Below are positions 59,205-64,000 of a DNA stretch of 64,000 nucleotides, in pieces. The stretch covers positions 78,480,406 to 78,544,405 of the forward strand of contig CM068377.1 of the NCBI GenBank assembly GCA_034770075.1, in the 5' to 3' direction. The stretch comes from Aralia elata. Taxonomy: Eukaryota > Streptophyta > Magnoliopsida > Apiales > Araliaceae. Position numbers and translations under genes: made by a program. Each line of letters starts with the position of its first letter. Position 1 is the stretch's first letter. Under the pieces are notes generated by a model. It was not told where the DNA came from, made no database searches, and saw nothing but the letters and a program-made list of their open reading frames with translations.

Positions 59205-60600
59205 ACCAATCGGGTATGGAACAAGACGAATCAATCAACCGGAGACGAGACCCGGTGCCGACGAGACGATTGACTGGATACGAGACCCGGTGCAGACGAG
59301 TCAACCAATCGAAGACGAGAACCGATACAGTCGAAATCAATTGACCGGAGACGAGACCCGGTGCCGACAAGACGATTGTCCGGATACGAGACCCGGTGCA
59401 GACCAGTCGACCAATCGGAGACGAGAACCGATACAGGCGAATCAATCATCCGGAGACGAGACCTGGTGCCGACAAGACGATTAACCGGAGACAAAATCCG
59501 GTGCAGACGAGTCGACCAATCGGGGACGAGAACCGATACAGTCGAGACAATCAACCGGATACAAGACCCGGTGCCAACGAAATAATCAATCGGAGACGAG
59601 ACTCGGTGCCGACGAGACGATTGACCGGATACGAGACTCGGTGCAGACAAGTCGACCAATCAGAGATGAGAACGGATACAGTCGAAATCGATTAACCGGA
59701 GACGAGACCCGGTGCCAACGAGACGATTGACCGGATACGAGACCCGGCGCAGACAAGTCGACCAATCGGAGACGAGAACCGATACAGTCGAAATCAATTG
59801 ACCGGAGACGAGACCCGGTACCGACGAGACGATTGACCGGATACGAGACTCGGTGCAGACAAGTCGACCAATCAGAGACGAGAACGGATACAGTCGAAAT
59901 CGATTAACCGGAGACGAGACCCGGTGCCGATGAGACGATTGATCGGATACGAGACCCGGTGCAGACAAGTCGACCAATCGGAGACGAGAACCGATACAGT
60001 CGAAATCAATCGACCGGAGACGAGACCCGGTGCCGACGAGACGATTGACCGGATACGAGACCCGGTGCAGACAAGTCGACCAATCGGAGACGAGAACCGA
60101 TACAGTCAAAATTGATTAACCGGAGATGAGACCCGGTGCCGACGAGATGATTGACCGGATACGAGACCCGGTGCAGACGAGGCGACCAATCGGAGACGAG
60201 AGCCGATGCAGACGAATCAATAAACCGGAGACGAGACCCGGTGCCGATGAGTCGATTAACCGGATACTAGTCCCGGTGCAGACAAATCGACCAATCGGAG
60301 ACAAAAATCGATACAGTCAAAATCAAGCAACCGTAGACGAGACCCGGTGCCGACGAGATGATTGACCGGATACGAGACCCGGTGCATACGAGTCGACCAA
60401 TCAGAGACGAGAACCGATACAGATGAATCAATCGACCGGAGACGAGACCCGGTACCGACGAGATAATTGACCGAAAATGAAACTCGGTACAGACGGGTCG
60501 ACCAATCGGAGACGAGAACCGATACGGGCGAGTCGACCAATCGGAGACGAAAACCAATACCGACGAGATGATTGATCGGGTACGAGACCCGACAGTTATC
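59205..60600 (+). repeat. 106-bp GC-rich satellite-like array, about 13 copies
   Basis: GAGAACCGATACAG recurs about every 105-106 bp (59308, 59423, 59528 and so on to 60513). Each monomer holds three related blocks of the type ACCGGAKACGAGACCCGGTG. It occupies the same position in the outer element as the 140-bp array does in the inner one. Confidence 0.95.
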
Positions 60601-60943
60601 AGACGACGACGATGCCAAGACGACGACGATTATGAGATGGAACACGACATCTGTGATAACGATTATCGCAACGACTTGTCAGAAACGGAACCTGACAACA
60701 ACGATGCGATTAGTGATCGACTTCTGTTGAGATCGATACTCACAGTAAATTTACGATTGCATGATGCATTGACCCCTTTACGAATGTTCGCATGCCTTAC
60801 ATTTTGTGTTGCACCATAAGCTATATGTATTGCATCATGTATGTACTGTCATTCTTAGGCACTGTCATTCATGCATCGGGTGTCTATTTCTTTATCACGT
60901 TCATTTCATTTAACATTTCATAAACATGATAAAGAGGGGCAGC
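60601..60943 (+). other. Outer Tat region before 3' LTR, with polypurine tract
   Basis: ACGACGACGAT-rich sequence leads into the block shared with 52801-52975. AAAGAGGGGCAGC at 60931-60943 abuts the LTR and is the polypurine tract. Confidence 0.75.
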
Positions 60944-62974
60944 TGTAGACACCCAAATTTTGTACTTCGTATACTAACCCTGACAGGAGGGCAAAATCGT
61001 CAATTATCCCAGCCTACGAGAACGAAAGGTGGACATAAGTACGAACACTCAGAGCCGCCACGACGACTTGCGATCAAAGCTAAATGACATGACACGTTTC
61101 CCAGCTGTTCCCGGACTACAAAATATAAGCTTTTCAGCGAAAACCAACGGTACGACACGAGAATCAAGGTGCGGTACAAAAATCGAGAAAATTAGCCCAG
61201 CCAGCCGCAGATTGATCTGCGGCCAATGATTAAAATAAACTGAAGTGTGCGTCTGGCGCGGAGGAACCGAGGCCAGCCGCAGATCAATCTGCGGCCTGCG
61301 GCTGCCTCTGGTCAGCCTTTATCAACGCATTTCTTCATTTGGCATACAAAGAGGTTGAAAGCAGCGGAAGAAGAAAAGAAAAGAAGAAGAATCAGCAAGC
61401 AGCAGCAGCAGCAGCGAGAAAAGAGAGAAAAGAGAGAAAAAAGTGAGGATTTATACCCCTTTTGCTAGATTGTATCACAAATAGTTTCTACTATATTCAA
61501 TATACGAATTTATACGCATCGTGGTGTCATTTGCAAGGTGAAAAATACATTTTTTTTAGCATTTTTGTTATATTATTTTGTTAAACTTTTATCATTTGGG
61601 GCTATATTAAATGTAGTTTTTCTTGTATATCATTGAGGATACATGGATTAGGGACTATTAGTGAGGGTTCCAATGGAACAAAATTCTTCCTAATGGCCCG
61701 ATGATATCCATTTGGTGAATTTTAGCTCGTTATGATAATGTGTTATGTGTAGTGTATTTAAATTGCTATTTTAAGATATTGTGGTGTGTTAGGCAACCCG
61801 GTATTATTCATTTGTGTATTATCCATTTTGTGGGTGTGTAGCAATTTTGGATGTGAGCCTAGGAATGCGACCTCATGGTCCAAATCCGATGATGGACATT
61901 TTTGGTGAATGTAATAGGGTCGATGTGCCTTTTATTGTAACATGTAACCGTCGGGCCTTAAAACGATATCATGTTGAAGGTCGGGTTTAAGGCCCTATAA
62001 TAGTGAAATATGCGATTGTGGGCGTTTGGGGTTATTTTGATGGCTTACATGCCCATGAATAGCCCCAACGCATTTTAAGGCTTGATTTGATTTATGACAC
62101 AAAAAATTGATTTCAAAGATAAACGATGAGATTTTCATAAAAGCAATCAAATTAGGTTATTAGCACCACGAGGTTTAAAATTGGAAGTGCTAATGAATGT
62201 CGATTCCTGTTTAAACGAGAAGGTTAAAGAAAAAATCGTGTTTAAATCTCACAAAATTTGGTTTTATAAAAATAACGTTTTATTAAACCTTCGGGCATAG
62301 GGTTAAAGAGATCCTAGAAATTGCCGTCACTTTATTCACGAAAGCAACGTATGGGTCTCGATTCCTATTTTGACGAAGGTTTAAAAAACTCTTGTTTTGC
62401 CAAAACGACACCTAATGAAAATCTCACAGCTTTTGACAATTAAAATCAAACCTTTCTCATAAAGAATAAAGTTTTCTCGTATAAGCCGAAGGACATTCTA
62501 AAGCACTCTCAAAACACGACTTTCCATAAAAAACCCCAAATGATTCTTTCATACAAACTCACCACAACATTCACATAGGCACACACACACACGCATACAT
62601 ACACATTTTAAGAATTAAAAGGATAGGAAAAGCATCAAGATTGCGGTAACCGTGTTTCACGGAAGTCGGGGGGTGCCTAACACCTTCCCCTCACTTAAGC
62701 AAGCCCCCGAACTCTATGAATCTCGGTTTGCAGACCAATTAATTCAGAGTCACATATGAGCCAGCGATTTACGAAAGAACGAAACTCGGATGAGTTGGTA
62801 CATCCATTTCAAATATACCAACTGGTGACTCTGGTCAATTGGCTCATCATAAAAAACGATCTTTCAAAACCCCGTCGACATTAGTGCCGACCTTTTCCAA
62901 AAATCATCTAATAAAAAGGCTAAAATTGGAAAGGGTAATAATTCCCCCAGGAGCGATCTTTCCCGGCGTTGACA
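60944..62974 (+). repeat. Outer Tat element 3' LTR
   Basis: 2031 bp, closely matching 36204-38236. Palindromes lie at 61204-61223 and 61276-61295. It ends GGCGTTGACA and is followed by the TCACC copy of the duplicated target. Confidence 0.92.
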
Positions 62975-64000
62975 TCACCCATTTCGAAGAAATAGAGAAC
63001 ACTTCAAGAAAGGGAAAGTAGAGAATGATATGCCTGTACCGCGATTGTCAAGGATGGGGATACGTGACCGTGTGATGAGATTGCCGGTCATCCCATTCGG
63101 TAAGATTGTTGCCTCAAACATAATCAATGGGTTTGGCGAGTCTCATAATTGTGTTCGGAGAAGCATCTTTTGGGAACTGCCTTATTGGTATACAAATTTG
63201 ATTCGTCATAATCTAGATGTGATGCATATTGAGAAGAATGTGTTTGACAATATGTTTAACACCGTGATGAGTGTTCCGGGCAAGACGAAAGATAATGATA
63301 AGGCACGGTTGGACATGAAAGATATTAGTAAGAGGCCTGGATTAGAACTTTATGAATCTTCTAATGGTCAGATGGTCAAACCGCATGCAAGGTACATAGT
63401 GTCCAAAAAGCAAGTCGAAGATGTGTGCTCATGGATTAAGTCTCTAAAACTACCAGATGGATATGCCTAAACATTACAATGTGTGCCACAAGTGGGAACT
63501 TGCAAGGAATAAAGAGTCATGACAACCATGTATTCATGGAGAGACTCATGCCTATAACATTTCAGGACTTGCTTGATAAACCAATATGGGATGCTTTAAC
63601 TGAACTTAGTCGTTTCTTCAGAGACATATGTTCAAAAACGTTAAACGAAAAGGACATGTATGTACTTGAGAAGAACATCATTGAGATCACGTGTAAGCTT
63701 GAAAAGATATTTCCACCTGGTTTTTTTTGACTCCATGGAGCATTTGCAAATCCATCTACCCTATGAAACTCGTGTTGGTGGTCCAGTTCAATATAGATGG
63801 ATGTACCCTTTCGAGAAGGTGATGGGAAACCTTAAGATAAAGGTGAAGAATAGAGCTTACGTCGAGGGGTGGATATGTGAAGCATACAGTTTCGACGAGA
63901 TATCTACGTTTGTCTCAGACTATTTTCCCGACGAAGTCTTGACAAAGGCCAATCGAGTCCCGAGACATGATGATGGGGACAATTTTGAACTAAATGGTTG
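62975..64000 (+). pseudogene. CACTA TNP2-type transposase, 3' half (runs off the window)
   Basis: The frame resumes with HPFRRNREHFKKGKVEND, exactly the residues that follow the 5' half in TNP2-like proteins. Motifs are FWELPYW, IRHNLDVMHIEKNVFDN, LPDGYA, ESLMPITFQDLL-like and FFRDICS, then GPVQYRWMYPFE and VEGWICEAYSFDEIS of the DUF4218 region. Lesions are a stop with frameshift at about 63470-63510 and a frameshift in the T run near 63720-63728. The C terminus and the right CACTA end lie beyond 64000. Confidence 0.9.

Larger units (their letters stand above)
36204..62974 (+). mobile_element. Outer Tat/Ogre-like Ty3/gypsy retrotransposon inserted in the CACTA transposase
   Basis: LTRs at 36204-38236 and 60944-62974 start TGTAGACACCC and end in TTGACA/TCGACA. 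The flanking 5 bp are CCACC and TCACC, a duplication with one mutation; removing one copy restores the transposase frame. Internal order is leader, gag-protease, intron, RT-RNase H, [inner element], second RNase H, integrase, antisense ORF, tandem array, polypurine tract. A second RNase H before the integrase is the diagnostic trait of the Tat lineage. Without the inner insertion the element is about 15.6 kb. Confidence 0.92.
26913..64000 (+). mobile_element. CACTA (En/Spm) DNA transposon, heavily invaded; right end outside the window
   Basis: The proposed left end is CCCTACAAGAAAA at 26913, one base from the CACTACAAGAAAA consensus of plant CACTA termini. It is followed by subterminal palindromic GCGACCGC motifs. 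The + strand TNP2-type transposase at 34782-36203 continues at 62975-64000. Solo LTR (28724-33133) and Tat retrotransposon (36204-62974) insertions have expanded it. No right TIR is seen before the window ends. The link between the left end and the transposase is inferred from order and orientation. Confidence 0.6.

Noticed and set aside
59086..60645. ORFs up to 149 codons across the 106-bp array
   Set aside because: Same reason: repeat-derived frames with period-locked sequence and no protein signature.

Overview
This window is nuclear DNA of a flowering plant, most likely a eudicot. The signs are an intron-rich group I WRKY transcription factor gene, AT-rich intergenic DNA, and typical plant transposons (Ty1/copia, Ty3/gypsy Tat lineage with two RNase H domains, CACTA, hAT and Stowaway-like MITEs). 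The WRKY protein layout and repeat style suggest an asterid, perhaps Lamiales, but that is only an impression.

Layout. (1) 1-7000: one apparently intact host gene on the + strand. It is a WRKY2-like transcription factor with five coding exons (2815-6657) encoding 740 residues with two WRKY domains. A hAT MITE and a small inverted-repeat MITE lie upstream. A 116-bp unit repeated three times lies in the leader, and a Stowaway-like MITE sits in the last intron. (2) 7000-14000: intergenic DNA with a long-TIR MITE, a TA microsatellite and a minus-strand Tat-type solo LTR (8540-13918). That solo LTR is itself interrupted by a 3.1-kb solo LTR (10013-13152). (3) 14000-26160: the decayed 3' part of a CLC-f-like chloride channel gene on the minus strand, with exon relics at 24853-25085, 24501-24705 and 16057-16282. 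A hAT relic sits in one of its introns, and a complete but mutated copia element (16324-23280) is inserted into the hAT terminal repeat. (4) 26161-26905: the 3' end and LTR of a minus-strand retrotransposon. (5) 26913 to the window end: probably one CACTA (En/Spm) element. It holds a 4.4-kb solo LTR (28724-33133) inside an AT-rich minisatellite, and a TNP2-type transposase pseudogene whose two halves lie at 34782-36203 and 62975-64000. (6) 36204-62974: a Tat/Ogre-like retrotransposon that splits the transposase. It is interrupted in turn by a second, internally scrambled element of the same family (43910-55039).

How the parts relate. Target-site duplications and exact reading-frame continuity give the order of events: CACTA first, then the outer Tat element inside the transposase, then the inner Tat element at the RNase H end of the outer pol. 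The outer element carries gag-protease with a G-patch-like segment, a frame-preserving candidate intron, reverse transcriptase-RNase H, a second RNase H plus integrase, an antisense ORF, a GC-rich tandem array and LTRs of about 2 kb. Every transposon coding region seen here is broken. Most premature stops could have arisen by single C-to-T or G-to-A transitions, as expected for methylated, silenced DNA. I found no unknown gene system. The most informative signals are the nesting record, the two satellite-like arrays sharing one core, the palindromic LTR motif, the antisense ORF and the triplicated splice acceptor in the WRKY leader.
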